Of a stretch of 64,000 bases of DNA, positions 8,851-17,548 are shown in pieces. The stretch is from Methylopumilus sp026399645 (lineage in GTDB: Bacteria > Pseudomonadota > Gammaproteobacteria > Burkholderiales > Methylophilaceae): NCBI RefSeq assembly GCF_965184065.1, contig NZ_OZ239098.1, one strand, 5' to 3'. Within the stretch, counting starts at the first letter, position 1. Every line of letters starts with the position of its first letter. The notes below the pieces were generated by a model, which was not told where the DNA came from, ran no database searches, and saw only the letters and a program-made list of their open reading frames with translations. The position numbers and the translations under genes are program-made.

Positions 8851-10404
8851 ATGTCTCTTGGCGAAGCAATCAGAAAAAGAAGGAAGTCTCTAAGGCTAAC
8901 CTTGCAGGTCTTAGCAAAAAAAATTGCGAGCGATCCTGGGAATCTTTCTAGAATAGAAAGAGGCGAGCAAAATATCGGTGAGGTGCACTTATTAAAAATA
9001 TGTGAAGCACTTAATTGCGCGCCCTCCAGTCTTTTTCAAAATAACGCTCCTGCAAACCCCATTCAAAAACTGGACAGCCAAACATTTGCAAGATGGTTTA
9101 GATTAGCAGCTCCGTACATCAACACCTTTAGCAATAAAACATTTGTCATCGCTTTCGGCGGTGAGCTTCTTGATGAAGATCAATTTACGGCACTCTCCCA
9201 TGACATTAATTTATTAACATGCTTAAACGTCAAAATTATCCTCGTTCATGGTGCAAGACCTCAAATTGATCAAAGACTTAAAGAGAAAAAAATTTCAACT
9301 CAACTTGTAAGAAATGTTCGAGTCACTGACGATTTAAGTATGGAAGCAGTTAAAGAAGCTAATGGCCTCATAAAGATCAATATTGAATCTACACTTTCAT
9401 CAAGCCTTTTAAACTCGCCTATGGCAGGGAGTGATATTAAAGTCTCTAGTGGAAATTTTATTACTGCAAAGCCTTTAGGTGTGATCGATGGTATCGACAT
9501 GCAACATACAGGGGAAGTAAGAAAAATTGACAGCGCTGCCATCAAGAAAAAATTAGATAATAAAGAGTTGGTAGTGATCTCACCAATTGGTTATTCACCT
9601 ACAGGTGAAGTATTCAATCTCACGATGGAAGATGTGGCGCTCAAAACCTCTATCGCTTTAGAAGCGGATAAACTTATCCTTCTCATAGATTCTGATGGCA
9701 TTTTTAATCTAAGGAATGAACTTCTTCACGAGATGACGTTAGAAAAGGCAATTAACCTTTATAAAAGTATTTCAAAAAACTATCCAAAAAAACATGAGCT
9801 CATTAACATCAACTCAAATGACTTAGATCTTCTGGAGATTGCTATTAAAGCTTCTGAAGCAGGCATAAATAAAATTCATCTCATTAATAGGCATATCGAT
9901 GGTGCGATTCTTCAAGAATTATTTACCGATGAAGGTGTAGGAACAGTTATTACCGAAAAAGCCCTTGACGCTATAAGGCCTGCTTCACATAACGACGTTA
10001 AAGGAATTCATAAGCTTATCAATCCTTTGGAGGCTGGGGGTTATCTTGTTAAAAGAGGTAAGGAGAGAATTGACCATGAGATAGAAAACTTTTTCGTGAT
10101 CGAGCATGATAATAAAATTATCGGTTGTGCAGCTCTATACCCTTATGACGACCATGTTGAATTTGCATGTTTTGCTATTAACAAAAATTACCAATCTAAA
10201 GGTTTTGGCTCAAAACTATACAATTACTGCGAAGAAATTGCGCAAGAGAAAAATTACAAATATCTCTTTGCCTTAACAACAAGAACTGAACATTGGTTTA
10301 TTGAGAAGGGCTTTAAAGAAGAGAATATTCAAAAGCTTCCTAAAAAAAGAATAGAGTCTTATTTGCCACAAAGAAATTCAAAATTTTTTATTAAAAAGCT
10401 TTAA
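8851..10404 (+). CDS. argA: N-acetylglutamate synthase with N-terminal XRE-type HTH domain
   Basis: First enzyme of arginine synthesis, making N-acetylglutamate from acetyl-CoA and glutamate. The 517 residues hold three parts. Residues 1-63 are an XRE/Cro helix-turn-helix (LAKKIASDPGNLSRIERGEQ). Residues 78-370 are an amino-acid-kinase fold beginning TFARWFRLAAPYI and containing GGELL and HGARPQID. Residues 375-517 are a GNAT domain with the acetyl-CoA loop NYQSKGFGSKL. Classical ArgA has only the last two parts and is about 440 residues. No ATG, GTG or TTG in frame lies between the HTH and ArgA parts, so the fusion is needed for expression. argB follows after 28 bases. Autoregulation is an inference. 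Confidence 0.92.
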   Translation: MSLGEAIRKRRKSLRLTLQVLAKKIASDPGNLSRIERGEQNIGEVHLLKICEALNCAPSSLFQNNAPANPIQKLDSQTFARWFRLAAPYINTFSNKTFVIAFGGELLDEDQFTALSHDINLLTCLNVKIILVHGARPQIDQRLKEKKISTQLVRNVRVTDDLSMEAVKEANGLIKINIESTLSSSLLNSPMAGSDIKVSSGNFITAKPLGVIDGIDMQHTGEVRKIDSAAIKKKLDNKELVVISPIGYSPTGEVFNLTMEDVALKTSIALEADKLILLIDSDGIFNLRNELLHEMTLEKAINLYKSISKNYPKKHELININSNDLDLLEIAIKASEAGINKIHLINRHIDGAILQELFTDEGVGTVITEKALDAIRPASHNDVKGIHKLINPLEAGGYLVKRGKERIDHEIENFFVIEHDNKIIGCAALYPYDDHVEFACFAINKNYQSKGFGSKLYNYCEEIAQEKNYKYLFALTTRTEHWFIEKGFKEENIQKLPKKRIESYLPQRNSKFFIKKL

Positions 10405-10432
10405 AATCCTTAAAAAAACTATAGGCATAAAA

Positions 10433-11317
10433 ATGAGTCAAGATATTCAACCAGAACACAAAGCCAAAATATTAAGTGAGGCTTTACCGTATATCAAAAA
10501 ATTCTTTGGCAAAACCATCGTTATTAAGTACGGCGGCAACGCCATGATCGACGAAAATTTAAAACAATCATTTGCTAGCGATGTCGTACTTTTAAAATTA
10601 GTTGGTATGAACCCTGTTGTTGTTCATGGTGGTGGCCCACAAATAAATGAGCACCTGGATAAACTTGGTAAAAAAGGTGAGTTTATACAAGGTATGAGGG
10701 TAACCGACACTGAAACCATGGATATTGTAGAAATGGTTTTAGGTGGCCAGGTGAATAAAGAGATTGTAAATCTCATTAATAGACATGGTGGAAAAGCTGT
10801 GGGTCTCACAGGCCAGGACGGAAACTTTATTCACGCTAAAAAACTCATAGTACAAGATGAGACAGACCCCAAAAAAACAATCGATCTTGGTCACGTAGGT
10901 GAAATTGCATCCATCAACCCTAGTATTATTAATTTTTTAGATGAGGGCGATTTTATTCCTGTCATAGCACCGATTGGTGTGGGAGCTAATGGTGAGACTT
11001 ACAATATTAATGCCGATCTAGTCGCGGGAAAATTATCTGAAGTATTGAATGCTGAAAAACTAATCTTACTAACAAATACACCTGGCGTATTAGACAAAAA
11101 AGGTTCGCTTCTCACAGGACTAACCCCGAATGAGATAGATAAGCTTGTAGAAGATGAGACATTATCAGGTGGTATGCTACCTAAAATAAGTTCAGCACTT
11201 GATGCTGCAAGAAGCGGTGTTAGAAGTGTGCATATTATTGATGGGAGAGTGCAACACGCACTTTTATTAGAGGTATTAACTGACGAAGGTGTGGGCACTT
11301 TAATTAAGGCAAAATAA
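10433..11317 (+). CDS. argB: Acetylglutamate kinase
   Basis: Second enzyme of arginine synthesis; phosphorylates N-acetylglutamate with ATP. The amino-acid-kinase fold shows TIVIKYGGNAM near residue 29, VVHGGGPQINEHL near 62, GLTGQDG near 122 and the C-terminal VHIIDGRVQHALLLE. Length 294 is standard. It lies 28 bases after the argA fusion, so the first two steps of the pathway are co-transcribed. Its stop codon touches the TTG start of the next gene. Confidence 0.97.
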   Translation: MSQDIQPEHKAKILSEALPYIKKFFGKTIVIKYGGNAMIDENLKQSFASDVVLLKLVGMNPVVVHGGGPQINEHLDKLGKKGEFIQGMRVTDTETMDIVEMVLGGQVNKEIVNLINRHGGKAVGLTGQDGNFIHAKKLIVQDETDPKKTIDLGHVGEIASINPSIINFLDEGDFIPVIAPIGVGANGETYNINADLVAGKLSEVLNAEKLILLTNTPGVLDKKGSLLTGLTPNEIDKLVEDETLSGGMLPKISSALDAARSGVRSVHIIDGRVQHALLLEVLTDEGVGTLIKAK

Positions 11318-11947
11318 TTGTCAAAAATTTGGATTTTCGATCTAGACGACACGCTTCACGACGCAAGTTCTAAAATATTTCCACGCATTAATCAATCTAT
11401 GACTGCATATGTAAGTCAAAAGCTTAATATCAGCCATGATGCTGCGCATGAACTTCGCGACCAATATTGGAAAGTCTATGGTGCAACATTGAAGGGGCTC
11501 ATGGAAAATCATGGTGTTGATCCAAAAGAATTTTTACTCAAAACGCATGATGCGCATGAGCTTTCTAAATTCGTCAAGCAATCTCACGCCTTAAAAAATA
11601 CCTTAAAAAGACTCAAGGGGAAAAAAATAGTTTTTACAAATGCGCCACTTCATTATGCAATCGCAATTGTTAAATCTCTAAAAATTGAAAGATTTTTTTC
11701 AGCAGTCTACAGTATTGAATCGACAAAATATAATCCAAAACCTTCTCTGTATGCTTTTAGGAAAATTTTAAGGCATCTTGGAGAGAAACCTCATCAATGC
11801 ACGATGGTTGAAGATGATCTTGCCAATTTAAAAACGGCTTACAAGATTGGTATGAAGACTATCTTGGTATCAAGACAAAATAAAAAAACAGTTTTTGTGA
11901 ATAAACGAATTACAAAAATTACTCATCTTATACAGCAAACTAGATAA
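11318..11947 (+). CDS. HAD-family hydrolase, pyrimidine 5'-nucleotidase-like
   Basis: Haloacid-dehalogenase-type phosphatase of 209 residues, closest in pattern to the SDT1-like pyrimidine 5'-nucleotidase group. Motif I is DLDDTLHDAS at residues 7-16, motif II is VFTNA, and motif IV is MVEDDLANLKTA. The segment YGATLKGLMENHGVDP is typical of that subgroup. The only start that keeps motif I is the TTG directly after the argB stop (TAATTG), so translation is probably coupled to argB. The last 8 bases overlap the convergent cca gene. The substrate is not shown by the sequence. Confidence 0.85.
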   Translation: MSKIWIFDLDDTLHDASSKIFPRINQSMTAYVSQKLNISHDAAHELRDQYWKVYGATLKGLMENHGVDPKEFLLKTHDAHELSKFVKQSHALKNTLKRLKGKKIVFTNAPLHYAIAIVKSLKIERFFSAVYSIESTKYNPKPSLYAFRKILRHLGEKPHQCTMVEDDLANLKTAYKIGMKTILVSRQNKKTVFVNKRITKITHLIQQTR

Positions 11948-13064
11948 GCTTGGCCAGTAATTCGAGACGCGCCTCGTAAATAGCAGCCTTAACATCGACG
12001 CCGCGTTTATTTTGGCTAATTGCACTAAGATTCAATTTGTTAAGATGTTTTAAATACTTTTGAACCGCTTTTAAAGTAGTTTGTGCTGTATTTTTCTGGC
12101 CTAGCTGACCTTCGATATAAGCCTCAAAAATTTGCATTACTTCTGGGAGGAGTTCCGGATTCCGAAATAAATCCATTCTATAGATCAAATCTAAAACTTG
12201 CCGTGGCTTAAGTTTTTTAAATTGCTTTAAGTCGGATAGATTAGATATCAACTTCTCTGCTATTTTTTTAATAGCATTCGGTACAGAAAGCCTTATATAA
12301 ATTTTCTCATTGTATTTAATACCAACCTTTAAAGGATAGGTATACATGAAAAATATAGCCGCTTTAACATCAGCCGAGTATTTGTATTTGGCTGCATATT
12401 CTAAACTTCTTTTAATTGAGTTTTTATTTTTTGGATAATCTAATTCTGGTAGTAATAATTTGAGCGCACCACATTGGTTAAGTGCTTCAAACATCAAATA
12501 AGATTTTTTTTCTGTAAATCCCACTGAGAATTCATACCAGACTCTCTCGGAGGCAACAGTTTCGATTTCTTTATTTTTTACAATCTGCTTGAGAAGGGCT
12601 TCTGTTTTAGGGTGAATTTTAAACTTGTGAAATCGAGCAGAAAATCGAGCAATGCGTAACACTCGAATTGGATCTTCTACAAATGCAGAGCTCACATGTC
12701 GTAGAACTTTATTCTTTATATCTTTTATGCCGCCAAAAGGGTCAAAAATTTGTCCTTTTTTATCTTTTGCTATTGCATTGATTGTAAGATCTCTTCGTTG
12801 CAGATCTTCTTCTAGGGTTACTTCCTTGGAAGCGTAAACTTTAAAACCCTTATACCCTTTTGAAACTTTACGCTCTGTTCTGGCCAGGGCGTATTCTTGA
12901 TGTGTTTTTGGATGAAGAAAAACTGGAAAATCTTTACCCACGGGTTTATAGCCTAGTTTCACCATTTCTTCAGAAGTGGACCCTACGACTACATAGTCCT
13001 TATCTTTAACTGATAAACCCATGATTTGATCTCGAACTGCTCCGCCTACGAGATATATTTTCAT
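11940..13064 (-). CDS. cca: CCA-adding tRNA nucleotidyltransferase with eroded HD region
   Basis: Adds or repairs the 3' CCA end of tRNAs. The catalytic head shows LVGGAVRDQIMG, the metal pair Asp21 and Asp23 in DKDY, and the template motifs RRDLTINAIA and EDPIRVLRIARF. Bacterial type 1 enzymes of gammaproteobacteria carry a phosphohydrolase HD domain after about residue 220. Here the aligned stretch near 232-245 reads DVKAAIFFMYTYPL, with neither the His-Asp pair nor nearby metal ligands. The nucleotidyltransferase core looks intact at 374 residues. It abuts the upstream reductase gene and converges on the HAD gene. Confidence 0.93.
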   Translation of the reverse strand: MKIYLVGGAVRDQIMGLSVKDKDYVVVGSTSEEMVKLGYKPVGKDFPVFLHPKTHQEYALARTERKVSKGYKGFKVYASKEVTLEEDLQRRDLTINAIAKDKKGQIFDPFGGIKDIKNKVLRHVSSAFVEDPIRVLRIARFSARFHKFKIHPKTEALLKQIVKNKEIETVASERVWYEFSVGFTEKKSYLMFEALNQCGALKLLLPELDYPKNKNSIKRSLEYAAKYKYSADVKAAIFFMYTYPLKVGIKYNEKIYIRLSVPNAIKKIAEKLISNLSDLKQFKKLKPRQVLDLIYRMDLFRNPELLPEVMQIFEAYIEGQLGQKNTAQTTLKAVQKYLKHLNKLNLSAISQNKRGVDVKAAIYEARLELLAKLI

Positions 13065-14015
13065 TTATCTACCAGATTTGGTTCTATAAAAACCATACTT
13101 GGAACGCACTGGAGAGCTCTTTTTCTTATTGCACAGATAATGCTCTAAATGCTCAAAGGAATATCGGTAGGAGATTCCGCGTTCTGAATTAGCTACATTA
13201 TCAACCTGCATAGATCTCCAATTATCGCGCGTTAATATCTTGATTGGCATCATTTCCATAATCAAAGCGAATAGGTATGAAAGACTTTTATTAAGCGGAA
13301 TGATTATCCGAGTTAATTTTTCTGATCGAATAATAAGACGAATGATATCTTTGAGCGAATAAACGTCGGGGCCACCTAGATCGTATATTTTTCCGTATGT
13401 CTTTTTGTCAAAAAGTGTCTTAATTAAAATCTTTGACACATCTTCAATAAAAATGGGTTGAAATTTAGAATTAGGTGACAGGAGAACTATCGCTGGAAGC
13501 CATTTAACTAGAATTTTAAACATATTAATAAAGTTATCTTTTGCCCCAAAGATAATAGAAGGCCTTAATAAAGTTAAGTCTAAATCTTTTTGCTTAAGTA
13601 ATTCAGACTCCCCTAGAGCTTTAGATTTAAGATACAAACTAGGAGCATTAATACTTGCACCCAACGCGCTTACATGAAGCAATCGCTTAATACCTAAATC
13701 TTTCATTACCTTAGCCAAATGACTGGGCCAAATATGATGAATGTTATCAAAAGACTCTTTTTTAGACTGGTGAAGTATACCTAAGAGATTAATTACAACA
13801 TCTGTCTTTTTTAAATCTTTTTTTATTTGTGCAAGATTATTAAGATCTAAATTAAATATTTGAACGTGTGGATTGACTGTCCATAATTTAATTTTTTCTT
13901 TGTTTCTAGAAAACAATTTTAGATTATGGTTAGATTGGCTGAGAGCTAAAACAAGACTGGACCCTAAAAATCCTGACGCTCCAAAAATTGCAATCGTTTT
14001 TTTTGAATTAGTCAC
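13065..14015 (-). CDS. NDUFA9-like NAD(P)-binding protein
   Basis: Atypical short-chain dehydrogenase of 316 residues, similar to the complex I NDUFA9 group of NAD(P)-binding proteins often found in betaproteobacteria. The Rossmann glycine motif IFGASGFLGSSL is at residues 9-20. VVINLLG, LLHVSALGA and LTLLRPSIIFG follow in the order expected for the family. No membrane segment is certain. It starts with GTG seven bases after the small membrane-protein gene and its stop touches the cca start. Function is not known; quinone or lipid-linked redox roles have been suggested for relatives. Confidence 0.85.
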   Translation of the reverse strand: MTNSKKTIAIFGASGFLGSSLVLALSQSNHNLKLFSRNKEKIKLWTVNPHVQIFNLDLNNLAQIKKDLKKTDVVINLLGILHQSKKESFDNIHHIWPSHLAKVMKDLGIKRLLHVSALGASINAPSLYLKSKALGESELLKQKDLDLTLLRPSIIFGAKDNFINMFKILVKWLPAIVLLSPNSKFQPIFIEDVSKILIKTLFDKKTYGKIYDLGGPDVYSLKDIIRLIIRSEKLTRIIIPLNKSLSYLFALIMEMMPIKILTRDNWRSMQVDNVANSERGISYRYSFEHLEHYLCNKKKSSPVRSKYGFYRTKSGR

Positions 14016-14022
14016 TTAGAAA

Positions 14023-14184
14023 TTAAAGCAATCTTAAAATAAATATAAGGAGTAGAACTAATGTAATATTTGAAGTAAGTTTTAAATACTTTATATATTT
14101 TTTATTTTTTGTGTTTAGATATAAAAATGTAAATACAACTAATATTGCAAGCAATATGAATATAAAAAGCCTTAAAATGTTCAT
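14023..14184 (-). CDS. Small two-helix membrane protein, unknown
   Basis: A 53-codon reading frame lies between lpxC and the NDUFA9-like gene. It starts MNILRLFIFILLAILVVFTF, giving one hydrophobic helix. A short basic stretch NTKNKKYIKYLK follows, then a second helix LVLLLIFILRLL. The ATG overlaps the lpxC stop (ATGA), and the stop lies seven bases before the next GTG start, so spacing fits a real operon gene rather than a gap. No motif is recognised. Codon choice is strongly AT-rich, as in its neighbours. The protein probably sits in the inner membrane. Confidence 0.65.
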   Translation of the reverse strand: MNILRLFIFILLAILVVFTFLYLNTKNKKYIKYLKLTSNITLVLLLIFILRLL

Positions 14185-15134
14185 TGGTAAACTCCTGCCA
14201 TTTCTTGATTTAAAATTCCATTCTTAGAATTGGTATAACGCGTTGCTAAATTAGAGGTCTTCGGATCTTGGCTATCTAATGTTGTTAATCTCCAACATTT
14301 CTTATTGGCAAGTAGCGCAAGCAATAATTTGTTATTTAATTCGTGGCCAGATTTGTATGCTTTAAAATTACCTATAATTGAATAACCTAGCATGTATAGA
14401 TCACCTACGGCATCGAGTATTTTATGTCGCACAAATTCATCGTTGTAGCGTAATCCGTCTTTATTAATAATTTTGTACTCATCTAAGACGATTGCATTGT
14501 CGAGTGATCCACCTCTAGCTAAACCATTAGATCTTAAGTACTCAACTTCCTGCATAAATCCAAATGTGCGTGCACGACTAATTTCTGTGATATAGGATTC
14601 ATCATAAAAATCCAAAGCAACTTTATTAGTCGATGCGTCAAAAACAGGATGAGGAAAATCGATTGTAAAATCAACTTTAAATCCATTGTATGGCTCGAAT
14701 CTTGCCCACTTATCTTTATCTTTTACTTCAATTACATCATTAATCAAAACAAATTTTTTCGCGGCATCTTGCTCTTTGACCTTCGCTGTTTGAAGAAGGT
14801 AAATAAATGGTATAGAGCTTCCGTCCATAATGGGCACTTCGGATCCATCCAGTTCAATAATAATATTATCGATACCAGTGGCTGATAATGCAGACATTAA
14901 ATGCTCAACGGTAGCTACACGCGAAGTATCTTGACCAATAGCTGAACACATTTTGGTATCTTTAACAGCCTCAGGACTTACTTTAACCTCATTAATTTTC
15001 TTTTGATCAACTCTTCTAAAGACAATACCTTGATCCACTTCGGCAGGCTTTAAAGTCATGGTCACTTTTTCACCATTATGAAGACCGACACCAGAAGTCT
15101 GCACTGACTTTTGAATAGTTCTTTGCTTAATCAT
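14181..15134 (-). CDS. lpxC: UDP-3-O-acyl-N-acetylglucosamine deacetylase
   Basis: Zinc enzyme for the committed step of lipid A synthesis. The N terminus MIKQRTIQKSVQTSGVGLHNG, the zinc ligand His78 in ATVEHLMSAL and the second zinc site HKILDAVGDL are all present, and SEVPIMDGSS is the usual loop. Length is 317, slightly longer at the C terminus than the E. coli protein, with a tail that lacks conserved features. It lies 7 bases after ftsZ and closes the dcw cluster, as in many proteobacteria. It shows that the cell makes lipid A. Confidence 0.96.
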   Translation of the reverse strand: MIKQRTIQKSVQTSGVGLHNGEKVTMTLKPAEVDQGIVFRRVDQKKINEVKVSPEAVKDTKMCSAIGQDTSRVATVEHLMSALSATGIDNIIIELDGSEVPIMDGSSIPFIYLLQTAKVKEQDAAKKFVLINDVIEVKDKDKWARFEPYNGFKVDFTIDFPHPVFDASTNKVALDFYDESYITEISRARTFGFMQEVEYLRSNGLARGGSLDNAIVLDEYKIINKDGLRYNDEFVRHKILDAVGDLYMLGYSIIGNFKAYKSGHELNNKLLLALLANKKCWRLTTLDSQDPKTSNLATRYTNSKNGILNQEMAGVYQ

Positions 15135-15141
15135 TGAGTAC

Positions 15142-16293
15142 TTACTCGCCTTTTTTTCTTAAGAATGCAGGAATATCATATTCCTCCATGCCTGACATTT
15201 TCATAATTTCAACCTGGGCCCTATTTTCATTAGAGCTGAATACATCTGGTTCATCATCTAGAGAGTTCTCTTCTTGGATTGGGCTTTGTTTATTTTGCAT
15301 GTTAGGTCTGGGTTCAATACGCGGCATTCTTTGTTTTACGTTTTGAGCGAGTCCTGTCGCTACAACAGTCACTCGAATAGAATCGCCCATTGCCTCGTCA
15401 ATAACATTACCAACAATCACTGTGGAATCAATAGCAGCAAACTGCTTAATCGTTTCCATAACTTCATGGTACTCCTTAAGTGTAAATTTACTACTTGCAG
15501 AGATATTTACTAATACACCTCGCGCATTTACTAAATTCACATCTTCTAAAAGAGGGCTTGCAACTGCAGCTTGAGATGCTTTATATGCACGATGATCGCC
15601 TTGTGCAACACCAGAACCAATCATTGCCATCCCCATTTCACCCATAACAGTCTTAACGTCAGCGAAGTCAACATTCACCAGCCCTGGGCTATTAATAATT
15701 TCTGAAATACCTGAAACTGCATTATGCAGAACATCATTTGCTGCATTAAAAGCTTCTAAGAATGGTATGTTCTCCCCTAAAACTTCCATTAACTTTTCAT
15801 TTGGAATGACAATTAGGGAATCTACATGCTGAACTAATTCATTAATACCATCAGTAGCAATCGCTGTTCTTTTACCTTCAAATAAAAAAGGTTTAGTCAC
15901 AACTGCAATAGTTAAAATACCTAATTCTTTTGCAATTTGAGCAATTACAGGTGCAGCACCTGTTCCGGTTCCCCCTCCCATCCCTGCTGTGATAAACAAC
16001 ATATCAGCACCTTTAATAGAGCTAATAATTTTTTCTTTGTCATCAATAGCGGCTTGCTTTCCAATTTCAGGCTTGGCACCCGCGCCTAAGCCTTTAGTCA
16101 TCTCCTGACCAATCTGCAATATATGGCTTGCCCGACTTTTTTTCAAAGCTTGCATATCAGTATTGGCACAGATAAATTCAACACCTGTTAAATTCTTATC
16201 GATCATATGATCAATAGCATTTCCGCCACAGCCACCGACACCAATGACTTTTATGATGGCATTTTGCGACTTGCTATCAACAACTTCAAACAT
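15142..16293 (-). CDS. ftsZ: Cell division protein FtsZ
   Basis: Tubulin-like GTPase that forms the division ring. Visible are the N-terminal IKVIGVGGCGGNAIDHM, the tubulin signature GGGTGTGAAPV, and the T7-loop region NVDFADVKTVM. A flexible linker near residues 318-365 is followed by the C-terminal peptide EEYDIPAFLRKKGE that binds FtsA and ZipA-like partners. Length 383 is typical. It is preceded by ftsA with a 16-base gap. Confidence 0.98.
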   Translation of the reverse strand: MFEVVDSKSQNAIIKVIGVGGCGGNAIDHMIDKNLTGVEFICANTDMQALKKSRASHILQIGQEMTKGLGAGAKPEIGKQAAIDDKEKIISSIKGADMLFITAGMGGGTGTGAAPVIAQIAKELGILTIAVVTKPFLFEGKRTAIATDGINELVQHVDSLIVIPNEKLMEVLGENIPFLEAFNAANDVLHNAVSGISEIINSPGLVNVDFADVKTVMGEMGMAMIGSGVAQGDHRAYKASQAAVASPLLEDVNLVNARGVLVNISASSKFTLKEYHEVMETIKQFAAIDSTVIVGNVIDEAMGDSIRVTVVATGLAQNVKQRMPRIEPRPNMQNKQSPIQEENSLDDEPDVFSSNENRAQVEIMKMSGMEEYDIPAFLRKKGE

Positions 16294-16309
16294 ATCCGAT
16301 CTCCAAGAA

Positions 16310-17548
16310 TTAAAAGTTACCTTGAAACCAATTCTTCATTTTCATAAAGATTTGATTTATTGAATTACCGTCAATTTGATTCATCATTTCTTTCTCTAGC
16401 TGTCCTTTACCCATCAGCAATAATCCAATGCCTGTTGAATACCTGGGATTGTCTACGACTTCAGACAAACCGCCTACATTTCTTGGCGTTCCAATTCTGA
16501 CTGGCATCCTGAATACACTTTCTCCAAGATTGACCATGCCTTTCATCAGTGATGATCCGCCTGTAATTACAATTCCAGAAGCTATCATATCTTCCATGCC
16601 ACTCCGTTTCAACTCATACGCTACAAGTTCGTAAAGCTCAACTAACCTAGCTTCAATGACCTCTGCTAATGAGAGTGTTGAGATAGTTTTAGACTCTTTC
16701 CCATCAACCACAGGAATTTCAATTTGCTCTGAAGCTGAAGCTAAACTTCTTGCAGCATATCCATGTTTAATTTTTATCTCTTCTGCTGATGGTAAAGGCG
16801 TTCTAAATGCAACCGCGATATCATTATTGATTTGATCACCAGCAATCGGGATTACAGCCGTATGTCGAATAGAGCCATGTCTTAGTACCGCAATATCAGT
16901 TGTCCCGCCACCAATATCCACCAAACAGACGCCCAATTCTTTTTCATCATCCGTGAGGACTGCCATACTTGAAGCTAAAGGTTGCAGCACTAATTCAGAC
17001 ACTTCCAGTCCACAACGCTTGATACATTTCACAATATTTTGCGCGGCGGCAATAGCGCCTGTGACAATATGAACCTTAACCTCTAATTTCATACCGCTCA
17101 TGCCAAGCGGTTGCCTAACATCTTCTTGCCCATCAATTACATACTCTTGCGTCAAAATATGAAGAACTTGCTGATCATTTGGGAGCGTGATGGCACAAGC
17201 AGTTTCAATCACTTTATCAACGTCTAATTGAGAGACCTCGGCATCTTTAATTTTGACCATTCCGTGAGAATTGATACTTTTAATATGGCTACCTGCAATG
17301 CCAGTATAAACATCGGTAATCTTACAATTCGCCATCAATTCAGCTTCTTCAATTGCTCTTTGAATTGCCTCCATAGTGGAATCAATATTAATGACTACCC
17401 CTTTTTTTAAGCCTTTTGAGCTATGTTGACCTAATCCGATCACATTCAATAAACCATCTGGTTGTAATTCAGCAACAATAGCCACAATTTTAGATGTTCC
17501 AATATCAAGCCCTACAATGAGATTTTTTTCTTCTTTTTGTTTAATCAT
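16310..17548 (-). CDS. ftsA: Cell division protein FtsA
   Basis: Actin-like ATPase that ties FtsZ to the inner membrane. The phosphate-1 motif GLDIGTSKIVAIVAEL is at residue 14, the phosphate-2 motif VDIGGGTTDIAVL near 210 and the adenosine loop GIVITGGSSLMKGM near 327. The C-terminal QIFMKMKNWFQGNF forms the amphipathic membrane-targeting helix expected for FtsA. Length is 412. The ATG overlaps the ftsQ stop (ATGA). Confidence 0.97.
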   Translation of the reverse strand: MIKQKEEKNLIVGLDIGTSKIVAIVAELQPDGLLNVIGLGQHSSKGLKKGVVINIDSTMEAIQRAIEEAELMANCKITDVYTGIAGSHIKSINSHGMVKIKDAEVSQLDVDKVIETACAITLPNDQQVLHILTQEYVIDGQEDVRQPLGMSGMKLEVKVHIVTGAIAAAQNIVKCIKRCGLEVSELVLQPLASSMAVLTDDEKELGVCLVDIGGGTTDIAVLRHGSIRHTAVIPIAGDQINNDIAVAFRTPLPSAEEIKIKHGYAARSLASASEQIEIPVVDGKESKTISTLSLAEVIEARLVELYELVAYELKRSGMEDMIASGIVITGGSSLMKGMVNLGESVFRMPVRIGTPRNVGGLSEVVDNPRYSTGIGLLLMGKGQLEKEMMNQIDGNSINQIFMKMKNWFQGNF

